Part shown: positions 1 to 6,632 of the stretch, one piece after another
How positions within the stretch are numbered: the first letter of the stretch is position 1
How the letters are laid out: every line of letters begins with the position of its first letter
NCBI GenBank assembly: GCA_018647275.1
Contig: JABGTH010000302.1
Span: forward strand, 1 to 7,551
Direction of reading: 5' to 3'
Length of the DNA stretch: 7,551 bases
Source of the DNA: Paracoccaceae bacterium
Lineage (GTDB): Bacteria; Pseudomonadota; Alphaproteobacteria; Rhodobacterales; Rhodobacteraceae
The notes under the pieces: generated by a model
Seen by the model: the letters and a program-made list of their open reading frames with translations, nothing else
Told to the model about the DNA's origin: nothing
The model's database searches: none
Translations under genes and position numbers: made by a program

Positions 1-304
1 CGCCAAACTCAACGGCAGGCAATTCGCGCAAGAACTAGGATTTCAGCAAACACCACCGCTTACTAAAATTCGCATCTCCCTCAGGCAGCGTCCATATCGT
101 GTGGATTGCAGCAAACATCACAAGGATCTCGTCGGTCTGAAATGGAATAGCATTGAGCGTCTTGCGCGTTGCATGACGCAGACGCTCAATCTTTTTTACC
201 AAAAGGTTGGAATGACGGTTTTGCAGGCGCACTGCCAAAAACAGCTTGCCGATGGGGCGGAGGTGTTGTGTTTGATCTAACATCCCAACACACTGTAACA
301 GCAT
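1..304 (-). pseudogene. RAYT (REP-associated tyrosine transposase, Y1/IS200-like) remnant, N-terminal half
   Basis: The reading frame from the ATG at 304 (or the internal ATG at 283) to a TAG at 35-37 contains blocks that I recognise from RAYT transposases: SNLLVKKIERLRHATRKTL, then IHTIWTLPEGDANFSKRW and LLKS. Known members of the family are about 150-190 residues and carry a PDHxHxxW block with the HxH metal ligands. Here that block reads MFAAIHTIW, so the Pro, Asp and first His appear to be replaced. After the TAG the same frame continues to the window edge as FLRELPAVEFG, which resembles the normal continuation. This suggests a nonsense mutation in place of a family codon rather than a natural end. 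The catalytic Tyr would lie beyond the window. The two independent lesions argue that the copy cannot act as a transposase. The family call rests on remembered motifs, so it is probable but not certain. Confidence 0.62.
152..197. repeat. Perfect 11-bp inverted repeat plus T6 run inside the RAYT remnant
   Basis: ATTGAGCGTCT at 152-162 is the exact reverse complement of AGACGCTCAAT at 180-190. The stem can extend inward by GCG (164-166) with CGC (177-179) if T163 is bulged, leaving a 10-base loop. C191 and six T's (192-197) follow on the plus strand. Read rightward this has the shape of an intrinsic terminator, antisense to the transposase frame. It lies within sequence that still encodes the family block around IERLRHATRKTL, so coding constraint could have produced it by chance. 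Confidence 0.5.
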
Positions 305-337
305 GGTTAAGCATCGCTTAAAAAGCGTTGATCAACC
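305..337 (-). terminator. Imperfect hairpin over the end of the C26 hydrolase gene (weak terminator or REP-like unit)
   Basis: The arms 305-319 and 323-337 match at 12 of 15 positions around a 3-base AAA loop. The inner five (CGCTT/AAGCG) and outer four (GGTT/AACC) pairs are perfect. The right arm covers the stop codon of the upstream gene (332-334). No clear U-run follows in the minus direction, so termination activity is uncertain. A relation to the adjacent RAYT remnant as a REP-like palindrome is possible, but I see no diagnostic tetranucleotide. Confidence 0.35.
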
Positions 338-1111
338 GGTTTTCGTTGATGCAGGACGCATCTCGCCCGCGTCCCACGCGTGTACAGCATCGCCAAAGGC
401 CGTGAATAACGCCTCAGACACCGGGTTCTCTGCCGCTTTCCATTCGGGATGCCACTGTACAGACATCGTAAATCCAGGCGCGTCTTTAATGTAGATTGCT
501 TCGGGCGTGCCATCAGCGGCAATACCGTCAATCACAACACGTGCGCCTGCTTCTTTGATCCCTTGCCCATGCAGCGTGTTGGTCGAAACCTCGTTAGAGC
601 CAAGAACGCGGTGGAAAATACCGCCGTCCGTAAACTTCACAACGTGACGCAACGCGAATTTTTCTTCCAACGTGCCATCAGGTGGCATCCGGTGATTGCT
701 GCGCCCAGGGAGATCTCGAATTTCCGGATAAAGCGAACCACCCATGGCAACATTCACCTCTTGGAACCCGCGGCAGATGCCAAAAATAGGCAAACCTCGT
801 TCGACACAAGCGCGTATCAAAGGAAGCGCGACACCATCGCGGCCGCGATCAAAATCGCCATAGGCGGGTGTCGCCTCTTCGCCGTATTCATCAGGGTGTA
901 CATTTGGACGTGCGCCAGTAAAAATAAAGCCAGCGCATCGTTCCATAAGGTCTTCGATTTGGACATGCTTGGGGGATGTTGGGATCAGCAGCGGCAAAGC
1001 ATTGCAAACATCACCAACGGCTTCGACGTTGATCGAACCACTACCGTAGATTTCATAAGTATCATTGATCATGTGACTATTGGTCAAAATACCGACAATT
1101 GGCCGTGCCAT
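332..1111 (-). CDS. Gamma-glutamyl-gamma-aminobutyrate hydrolase family protein (peptidase C26, PuuD-like)
   Basis: This 259-residue class I glutamine amidotransferase-fold hydrolase is probably cytosolic. Family members such as PuuD cleave gamma-glutamyl amides, for example gamma-Glu-GABA in putrescine breakdown; the substrate here is inferred only. The features visible are the N-terminal strand MARPIVGILT, a GFIFTGARPNVHP segment at about 61-73 that forms the family's oxyanion region, the nucleophile elbow GICRGFQEVNV with Cys113, LHGQGI at 180-185, and the closing VQWHPEW with His221 and Glu223 completing the triad. Length is normal for the family. I chose the ATG at 1111 because MARPIVGI is the usual family start and AGGGA (plus 1117-1121) lies 5 bases upstream. 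The frame stays open to 1183, but the extra 24 residues look unrelated to the family and cover the terminator-like hairpin. It lies 112 bases downstream of the glcG-like gene with hairpins between them, so it is probably transcribed separately. Confidence 0.9.
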   Translation of the reverse strand: MARPIVGILTNSHMINDTYEIYGSGSINVEAVGDVCNALPLLIPTSPKHVQIEDLMERCAGFIFTGARPNVHPDEYGEEATPAYGDFDRGRDGVALPLIRACVERGLPIFGICRGFQEVNVAMGGSLYPEIRDLPGRSNHRMPPDGTLEEKFALRHVVKFTDGGIFHRVLGSNEVSTNTLHGQGIKEAGARVVIDGIAADGTPEAIYIKDAPGFTMSVQWHPEWKAAENPVSEALFTAFGDAVHAWDAGEMRPASTKTG

Positions 1112-1157
1112 ACCATTCCCTAGCAAGTTTTCGCATTTTAAGAGTATGTAATACGAA

Positions 1158-1181
1158 GGGCGGACTGTGAACAGCCCGCCC
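1158..1181 (-). terminator. Strong GC-rich hairpin downstream of glcB-glcG
   Basis: GGGCGG (1158-1163) pairs with CCGCCC (1176-1181), and CTGT (1165-1168) pairs with ACAG (1171-1174). The position between these blocks is A/C on the plus strand but becomes a G-U wobble in minus-strand RNA. The stem is therefore continuous only in the direction of glcB-glcG transcription. The tract after it in that direction begins TTCGTATTACAT, which is T-rich but not a clean run. It is probably the end of the glc unit. Confidence 0.55.
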
Positions 1182-1184
1182 AAT

Positions 1185-1200
1185 GCGCAGATATCTGTGC
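1185..1200. repeat. Palindrome CAGATATCTG with flanking pairs
   Basis: A 10-base perfect palindrome, CAGATATCTG at 1188-1197, is flanked by GC/GC pairs around one mismatched position (G1187 and T1198). It sits 23 bases beyond the GlcG-family stop and just before the stronger hairpin at 1158-1181. It could be an accessory stem of the terminator region or a dyad bound by a regulator of the downstream C26 gene. Nothing in the sequence decides between these. Confidence 0.3.
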
Positions 1201-1223
1201 GTAAATCCGCAAGTCAGATCGTT

Positions 1224-1646
1224 TTAGATTTCGCCGGTCAATCCAGCAGCTTCGATACCAGCCATTGCAGCAATCGCATCGTTGTCAGATGTGTCACCCG
1301 TCACGCCAACGGCACCGATCACGGCACCCTTTTTGTCGCGCACCAAAACGCCACCCGGAACCGGGATCATTTGGCCGCCAAATGCACCACCAGCAGCAGC
1401 AATGAAATACGCCTGCGCCTCGGCACGTGCCATTTGCGCAGTGCCAGCCATGCCTAGCATGATGGAGCCGTATGCTTTGCCTTGGGCAATCGCGAAACGA
1501 CCCGGTGCTGCACCATCTTCACGTTCAAACGCTTGAACGTGGCCGCCAGCATCCAAAACAACAACAGACATTGGCTTTAGGCCTAGCTCACGGCTTTTTT
1601 CCATGGCTTTACGGATGATTGTGCGGGCTTTTCTGAGATTGATCAT
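1224..1646 (-). CDS. glcG: GlcG/HbpS family heme-binding protein (DUF336)
   Basis: This 140-residue protein belongs to the small alpha/beta family that includes enterobacterial GlcG and Streptomyces HbpS. Some members bind heme, but the role in glycolate metabolism is unknown. Family features visible are the N-terminal helix LRKARTIIRKAMEKSRELGL, the strand MSVVVLDAGGHVQAFEREDGA (about 26-46), RFAIAQGKAYGS (50-61), the Ala/Gly-rich FGGQMIPVPGGV (89-100), and the C-terminal IGAVGVTGDTSDNDAIAA (110-127). There is no signal peptide, so it is probably cytosolic, unlike secreted HbpS. AAAGGA (plus 1654-1659) lies 7 bases before the ATG. It begins 37 bases after the glcB stop on the same strand, which indicates cotranscription. 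The same pairing occurs in the Escherichia coli glc operon, which supports the gene name. Family assignment is confident; the molecular function is not. Confidence 0.88.
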   Translation of the reverse strand: MINLRKARTIIRKAMEKSRELGLKPMSVVVLDAGGHVQAFEREDGAAPGRFAIAQGKAYGSIMLGMAGTAQMARAEAQAYFIAAAGGAFGGQMIPVPGGVLVRDKKGAVIGAVGVTGDTSDNDAIAAMAGIEAAGLTGEI

Positions 1647-1683
1647 CTTGATTTCCTTTAAATCTTTTTAGTTGGGCTGGGCC

Positions 1684-3813
1684 TTAGCCCGTTACGCTTT
1701 TGAATTCGAGGCGACGTTTGTGTAGGACTGGCTCTGTATAGCCTGATGGCTGTACGCGGCCCTTCAGCACCAGATCACAGGCAGCTTGGAACGCAACTCC
1801 GTCAAATGTAGGTGCCATAGGAATATAGCTTGTGTCGCCCGCGTTCTGACCATCCACAACTGCTGCCATCTTGCGCAGGCCTGCCATCACTTGATCCTCA
1901 GAAATCACACCATGGTGCAACCAGTTCGCCATAGCTTGTGCTGAAATACGGCAAGTTGCGCGATCTTCCATCAGGCCAACGTTGTTGATGTCTGGGACTT
2001 TGGAACAACCAACACCCTGATCAACCCAGCGTACAACATAGCCAAGGATACCTTGGGCGTTGTTCTCAATCTCACGTGCGATTTCTTCGTCGCTTAGGTT
2101 GCGGCCTGTCATGACAGGAACGGTAAGCAGATCCTCAAGCGTGCCACGAGCACCGCCCTCTTTGATCTCGACCTGACGGGCCAAAACGTCGACGTGATGG
2201 TAGTGTGTGGCGTGCAAGGTGGCCGCTGTTGGGGATGGAACCCATGCACAGTTTGCACCTGACTGTGGGTGACCTACTTTCGCAACCAACATGTCTGCCA
2301 TTAGATCAGGCATGGCCCACATGCCTTTGCCGATTTGCGCGCGTCCCTGAAGGCCACAGGCCAAACCAATGTCCACGTTGCGATCCTCATAGGATGCGAT
2401 CCACGGCGCAGCTTTCATTTCGCCTTTCGGCACCATTGGGCCTGCTTCCATAGATGTGTGGATTTCATCGCCTGTGCGATCCAAGAAGCCAGTGTTGATG
2501 AAAGCAACGCGTGATTTTGCAGCGCGGATACATTCGCCAAGGTTTGCTGAGGTTCGACGTTCTTCGTCCATAATGCCCAGTTTGACAGCGTTCGCAGGCA
2601 AACCCAAAACGCCTTCAACGCGAGTGAAAATCTCATCAGCAAAGGCCACTTCTTCTGGACCATGCATCTTTGGCTTAACCACATAGACAGAACCAGTGAC
2701 CGAGTTGCCGCCCTCACGCTGCAAGTCGTGCATCGCGATCATGGAAGTCATCATGGCATCCATCAGCCCCTCGCCCACTTCCAAACCATCGCGGTCTTTG
2801 ATCGCAGGGTTGGTCATCAGGTGGCCAACATTACGCACCAACATCAGGGCGCGGCCCTTTGCGGTGACTGTACTGCCATCGGGTGCAGTGAAGGTACGGT
2901 CGCCCACCATTTCACGGGTGACGGATTTACCGCCTTTTTCGAACGTCTCTTTCAGATCACCCCGCATCAGGCCAAGCCAGTTGGTGTATGCAACAACTTT
3001 ATCTTCAGCATCGACTGCTGCAACACTGTCTTCGCAGTCCATGATTGTGGACAATGCGGATTCAAGCCAAACGTCAGAGATATCAGCCTGGTCTGCTTGA
3101 CCAATTGGTGTGGACCCATCGACACGGATTTCGATAAGCAGACCGTTTTTGCGCAAGTAGTATGAACCACCGTTCTGACCAGCAAACTGTAACGGGTCAG
3201 CCAAAGTTGTTCCACCCACCATCAATGCACCGTCAACGACACTCAAACCATCAATGTCAGCCCATGATCCAGACACCAATGGTGCCGCTTGATCCAAATG
3301 CCGACGTGCCCAGGCGATAACGCGTGAGCCGCGCTCAGCGTCATAACCTTTACCAGTTGGCAAATCGCCCAGCGCATCTGTGCCGTACAATGCATCATAC
3401 AAGCTTCCCCAACGTGCGTTCGCAGCGTTAAGCGCAAAACGTGCGTTCATGATTGGCACAACCAACTGCGGCCCTGGCAACATCGCAATCTCTGGGTCAA
3501 CGTTTGCTGTATCGATTGAGAATGGTGCGCCCTCAGGAACCAGATAACCGATCTCTTTCAGAAAATCACTGTAGGCGACTGCATCGTGATCTTGGCCACG
3601 ACGGGCAAAATGCCATGCATCAACTTGGGCCTGAATATCAGAGCGTTTCGCAAGCAAGGCGCGGTTCTTTGGCCCCAGCTCATGGACAATGTCGGAAAAG
3701 CCTGTCCAGAAGGCATCAGCCGATACGCCAGTCCCTGGTAGGGCTGCGTCTTCAACAAATGTCGCAAGTTCTGCAGCTACGTTTAGTCCAGCTTTGTTCA
3801 CAAAATCGGTCAT
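1684..3813 (-). CDS. glcB: Malate synthase G
   Basis: This cytosolic enzyme condenses glyoxylate with acetyl-CoA and water to give malate and CoA, using magnesium. It feeds C2 units from glycolate, glyoxylate or acetate into the TCA cycle. The 709-residue protein is near the usual length of about 720 for the monomeric G form. Key residues by family knowledge are visible: Glu261 in MDCEDSVAAVD, Arg327 in LVRNVGHLMTNP, Glu417 in GIMDEERRTS, and Asp445 in GFLDRTGDEIHTSM. Cys603 and the catalytic base Asp617 lie in GCSKVPDINNVGLMEDRAT, 14 residues apart as in E. coli. I placed the start at MTDFVNKAGLNV, where CACCTTT on the plus strand (AAAGGTG in the mRNA) lies 5 bases upstream. The ATG at 3840 has no ribosome binding site and would add nine untypical residues. 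It is the first gene of a unit with the glcG-like gene. A putative operator and promoter lie just upstream. Confidence 0.97.
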   Translation of the reverse strand: MTDFVNKAGLNVAAELATFVEDAALPGTGVSADAFWTGFSDIVHELGPKNRALLAKRSDIQAQVDAWHFARRGQDHDAVAYSDFLKEIGYLVPEGAPFSIDTANVDPEIAMLPGPQLVVPIMNARFALNAANARWGSLYDALYGTDALGDLPTGKGYDAERGSRVIAWARRHLDQAAPLVSGSWADIDGLSVVDGALMVGGTTLADPLQFAGQNGGSYYLRKNGLLIEIRVDGSTPIGQADQADISDVWLESALSTIMDCEDSVAAVDAEDKVVAYTNWLGLMRGDLKETFEKGGKSVTREMVGDRTFTAPDGSTVTAKGRALMLVRNVGHLMTNPAIKDRDGLEVGEGLMDAMMTSMIAMHDLQREGGNSVTGSVYVVKPKMHGPEEVAFADEIFTRVEGVLGLPANAVKLGIMDEERRTSANLGECIRAAKSRVAFINTGFLDRTGDEIHTSMEAGPMVPKGEMKAAPWIASYEDRNVDIGLACGLQGRAQIGKGMWAMPDLMADMLVAKVGHPQSGANCAWVPSPTAATLHATHYHHVDVLARQVEIKEGGARGTLEDLLTVPVMTGRNLSDEEIAREIENNAQGILGYVVRWVDQGVGCSKVPDINNVGLMEDRATCRISAQAMANWLHHGVISEDQVMAGLRKMAAVVDGQNAGDTSYIPMAPTFDGVAFQAACDLVLKGRVQPSGYTEPVLHKRRLEFKSVTG

Positions 3814-3838
3814 ATTGGCACCTTTCGCTGTTTGGGGC

Positions 3839-3866
3839 ATATTAATCTGACGGTAGGAGTAGGCAA
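3839..3866 (-). promoter_or_regulatory. Candidate sigma-70 promoter of glcB
   Basis: On the minus strand TTGCCT (plus 3861-3866) and TAATAT (plus 3839-3844) are separated by 16 bases. Each matches the consensus at four of six positions. Transcription would start roughly 18-20 bases before the glcB ATG, leaving a short leader containing the AAAGGTG ribosome binding site. The -35 element touches the operator-like repeats, which suits regulated expression. The match is modest. Confidence 0.35.
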
Positions 3867-3902
3867 AAAGTTTCCGATAGTAAACACGACTGGTAAACTT
3901 TT
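3866..3902. promoter_or_regulatory. Operator-like cluster of GTTT/AAAC elements upstream of glcB
   Basis: AAAAGTTT (3866-3873) and AAACTTTT (3895-3902) form a perfect 8-base inverted repeat with a 21-base spacer. Between them TAGTAAAC (3878-3885) repeats directly as TGGTAAAC (3891-3898), 13 bases apart. Three GTAAAC/GTTT-type half-sites therefore lie within 37 bases, immediately upstream of the proposed glcB -35 box. This arrangement looks like a binding site for a regulator of C2 metabolism. No regulator gene is present in the window, so its identity is unknown. Confidence 0.45.
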
Positions 3903-4073
3903 ATGACCAATATTTCCGTCAAATCTGCGAAGCACTGTTTATCTGAATTTGATAAAGCCGCTCAGCAAACCTGCAACCAACTAAAAACTCCCATTTTTCC
4001 CACGCCCATTGTTCAGGCACAGCTTGCGGGCAATGCTATAGCTGATAATCTGCTACCTAATTCACAAGTATAG
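3903..4073 (+). CDS. Possible 56-residue small protein or leader upstream of pepN
   Basis: An ATG at 3903 opens 56 uninterrupted codons ending in TAG at 4071-4073, 15 bases before the pepN start. The product begins MTNISVKSAKHCLSEFDKAA, is partly helical in character with two Cys (12 and 24), then has a Pro-rich stretch TPIFPTPIV and an Ala-rich tail. I recognise no family. There is no good ribosome binding site: the bases before the ATG are GGTAAACTTTT, part of the operator-like repeat. It may be a real short gene, an upstream leader, the decayed end of an older gene, or chance in otherwise non-coding DNA. Apart from this frame, the stretch between the operator and pepN shows only AT-rich segments. 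Confidence 0.25.
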   Translation: MTNISVKSAKHCLSEFDKAAQQTCNQLKTPIFPTPIVQAQLAGNAIADNLLPNSQV

Positions 4074-4088
4074 ACCGGATTAAATCAT

Positions 4089-6632
4089 ATGCGCGATGCA
4101 GCACCACAGACGATCCACCTCAAAGATTACACACCTTTTGGTTTTACCGTCGATGCGGTGCGCCTGACCTTCGATCTGGCCCCAAATGCCACACGGGTCA
4201 CCAGCCGCATCCATTTCAGTCCCGTAAAGAACGCCAAGGACACGACCTTCTTCCTACACGGCGAGAACCTAACCCTACACTCTGCCAAAATTAATGGCGA
4301 GGCGGTCACACCCACTGTCACACCTGAGGGGTTAACCTGTGAGGTCCCCAACATTCCCTTCATCTGGGAAAGCGAAGTTCAGATTGATCCTGCAGCCAAC
4401 ACCGCACTTGAAGGTTTGTATCAGTCCTCAGGCATGTATTGCACACAGTGCGAAGCAGAGGGCTTTCGCAAGATCACCTACTATCCTGACCGCCCCGATG
4501 TAATGTCTATCTTTACAGTGCGTATAAACGGCCCCCACCCTACCCTGCTGTCTAATGGTAACCCTGTCGCTTCGGGTAATGGTTGGGCCGAATGGCATGA
4601 CCCGTGGCCAAAGCCTGCTTATTTGTTCGCTTTGGTTGCCGGTGAATTGATCGCCCACACCGGCAAGTTCACCTCCGCCTCTGGACGCAAGGTTAACCTG
4701 AACCTGTATGTGCGTCCTGGTGATGAAGGTAAATGCGCTTTTGGCATGCAGGCCCTTAAGGATTCCATGAAATGGGATGAAGAGGTCTATGGCCGTGAAT
4801 ATGACCTCGACATCTTTAATATCGTTGCCGTGGATGACTTTAATATGGGCGCGATGGAGAACAAGGGACTGAACATTTTCAACTCATCTTGTGTTCTTGC
4901 CTCCCCTGATACGTCTACAGATGCGAACTTTGAGCGGATCGAGGCTATCATTGCCCATGAATACTTCCACAACTGGACGGGCAATCGCATTACTTGCCGT
5001 GATTGGTTTCAACTGTGCCTAAAAGAGGGCCTTACCGTTTATCGCGACAGCCAGTTCACCAGCGATATGCGCTCTGCCCCAGTCAAACGGATTGGGGATG
5101 TCATCGATTTACGTGGCCGTCAGTTCACTGAGGACCAAGGGCCTCTTGCCCACCCAGTGCGCCCAGAGAGCTTTCAAGAGATCAACAACTTCTACACGGC
5201 GACCATCTATGAAAAAGGGGCAGAAGTTATTGGCATGCTGCGCACCCTTGTCGGGGCCAAAGCCTACTCCAAAGCCGTGAACCTGTATTTTGATCGTCAC
5301 GATGGCCAAGCCTGCACAATTGAGGACTGGCTTCAGGTGTTTGAAGACAGCACAGGACGCGACCTGACACAGTTCAAACGCTGGTATTCACAAGCGGGCA
5401 CGCCACACCTCAAAGTGACAGAAGACTATGAAGGCGACATCTTTAAACTTACCTTCACCCAAAACACCCCGCCCAGTGTCACAACGGCTGATCCGCAGCC
5501 CCAAGTGATCCCTGTCGCTGTTGGCCTATTGGCCCCTGATGGGTCTGAAACAATTGGCACACAAGTGCTGGAAGTGACAAAAGCCATACAGACCTTTACC
5601 TTTACCGGCCAAAAAGAACGCCCCGTCGCATCCGTCTTGCGCGGCTTCTCTGCCCCTGTGGTGCTGGATCATAAAGCTAACAACGCATTCTTGTTGGCCC
5701 ATGACACTGACCCGTTCAATCGCTGGCAGGCTAGTGACACCTTGGCCGAGGCCAGCTTGATCGCGAACATCACACGCGGCAAGCCAGTTGATCCTGCATA
5801 CCTCGCCGGTTTGTCAAAGATCATCGGGGACGAAAGCCTTGATCCTGCTTATCGCACCCTGATGCTTGATTTCCCCAATGGGGCTGAACTGGCAACCAAA
5901 CTGCACGCGATTGGTGAAATCCCAGATCCAGACGCAATCTGGTCTGCTGTGGATGGCATGAAACAGGCCCAAGCGGATGCTTTTGCCCCTCAACTACAAT
6001 TCATCTATGACGCCAACCAAATCAGCGGTGATTACAAACCCGATGCAGAACAATCTGGTAAACGCTCGCTTGCGAACTTGGTTATGTCGCTGATCAACCG
6101 CTCGGACGGTGGCGCGCAGGCACAGGTGCAATACGACAATGCAACCAACATGACCCAACAGCTTTCAGCGCTTGCCTCTCTTATTCGTGCAGGGATCGGT
6201 GACACGGCTTTGGCTCAATTCGAGGCGCAGTGGAAAGATGACCGTCTGGTCATGGACAAATGGTTTAGCCTTCAGGTTGGTTGCTCCAAACCAGACGATG
6301 CAGCGGACACCGCTACGGCACTGACCAAGCATGCCCTGTTCAATTGGAAGAACCCTAACCGATTCCGTGCTACGTTGGGCGCGTTGGCAGGTCACCACGC
6401 GGGCTTTCACGCTAAAGACGGGTCAGGTTATGCGCTATTGGCTGATTGGTTAATCAAACTAGACCCTGTAAACCCACAGACCACAGCACGCATGTGTTCG
6501 GCTTTTCAGACATGGCGTCGTTATGATCAAATCCGCCAGTCCTTGATCGGCACTCAACTAGACCGGATTGCAAACACACCAAACCTAAGCCGCGATACGG
6601 CTGAAATGATCACCCGGATCCGCAGTGCCTAA
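4089..6632 (+). CDS. pepN: Aminopeptidase N (M1 family, gluzincin)
   Basis: This zinc aminopeptidase removes N-terminal residues from peptides in the cytosol and is a main enzyme of late protein turnover. At 847 residues it is close to the bacterial PepN length of about 870. The domain order fits: an N-terminal beta domain (about 1-190) with the TQCEAEGFRKITYYPDRPDV block (119-138), which includes the Gln120 and Glu122 that bind the substrate N-terminus; a thermolysin-like catalytic domain with GAMEN (254-258), zinc ligands His290 and His294 in HEYFH and Glu313 in LKEGLTVYRD; transition-state Tyr373 in FYTATIYEKGAEV; then a small beta domain from about 440 and a C-terminal helical domain from about 540. 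All catalytic residues are present. No signal peptide is seen. MRDAAPQTIHLKDYTPFG is a typical start, although the ribosome binding site is weak (GGA about 9 bases upstream). It is followed with overlap by the next gene, which indicates an operon. Confidence 0.97.
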   Translation: MRDAAPQTIHLKDYTPFGFTVDAVRLTFDLAPNATRVTSRIHFSPVKNAKDTTFFLHGENLTLHSAKINGEAVTPTVTPEGLTCEVPNIPFIWESEVQIDPAANTALEGLYQSSGMYCTQCEAEGFRKITYYPDRPDVMSIFTVRINGPHPTLLSNGNPVASGNGWAEWHDPWPKPAYLFALVAGELIAHTGKFTSASGRKVNLNLYVRPGDEGKCAFGMQALKDSMKWDEEVYGREYDLDIFNIVAVDDFNMGAMENKGLNIFNSSCVLASPDTSTDANFERIEAIIAHEYFHNWTGNRITCRDWFQLCLKEGLTVYRDSQFTSDMRSAPVKRIGDVIDLRGRQFTEDQGPLAHPVRPESFQEINNFYTATIYEKGAEVIGMLRTLVGAKAYSKAVNLYFDRHDGQACTIEDWLQVFEDSTGRDLTQFKRWYSQAGTPHLKVTEDYEGDIFKLTFTQNTPPSVTTADPQPQVIPVAVGLLAPDGSETIGTQVLEVTKAIQTFTFTGQKERPVASVLRGFSAPVVLDHKANNAFLLAHDTDPFNRWQASDTLAEASLIANITRGKPVDPAYLAGLSKIIGDESLDPAYRTLMLDFPNGAELATKLHAIGEIPDPDAIWSAVDGMKQAQADAFAPQLQFIYDANQISGDYKPDAEQSGKRSLANLVMSLINRSDGGAQAQVQYDNATNMTQQLSALASLIRAGIGDTALAQFEAQWKDDRLVMDKWFSLQVGCSKPDDAADTATALTKHALFNWKNPNRFRATLGALAGHHAGFHAKDGSGYALLADWLIKLDPVNPQTTARMCSAFQTWRRYDQIRQSLIGTQLDRIANTPNLSRDTAEMITRIRSA

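Noticed and set aside
1112..1183. N-terminal extension of the C26 hydrolase to the ATG at 1183
   Set aside because: The extra residues do not resemble the family, cover a terminator-like hairpin, and the ATG at 1111 has a well-placed AGGGA.
1674..1690. Five-pair GGGCT/AGCCC stem over the glcB stop codon
   Set aside because: It is short, has a 7-base loop and no U-run, and lies between two closely spaced cotranscribed genes. It is probably chance.
2205..3165. Plus-strand frames opposite glcB
   Set aside because: They are shadows of a strongly conserved minus-strand enzyme, with no ribosome binding sites or recognisable products.
3814..3840. Alternative glcB start at 3840
   Set aside because: There is no ribosome binding site before it, whereas AAAGGTG precedes the ATG at 3813, and MTDFVNKAGL matches the usual beginning of the protein.
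4024..4051. pepN promoter with TTGCGG and TAATCT or the nearby TGATAAT
   Set aside because: Spacing and matches are poor for every pairing tried. A pepN promoter probably lies in 3903-4088, but I cannot place it.
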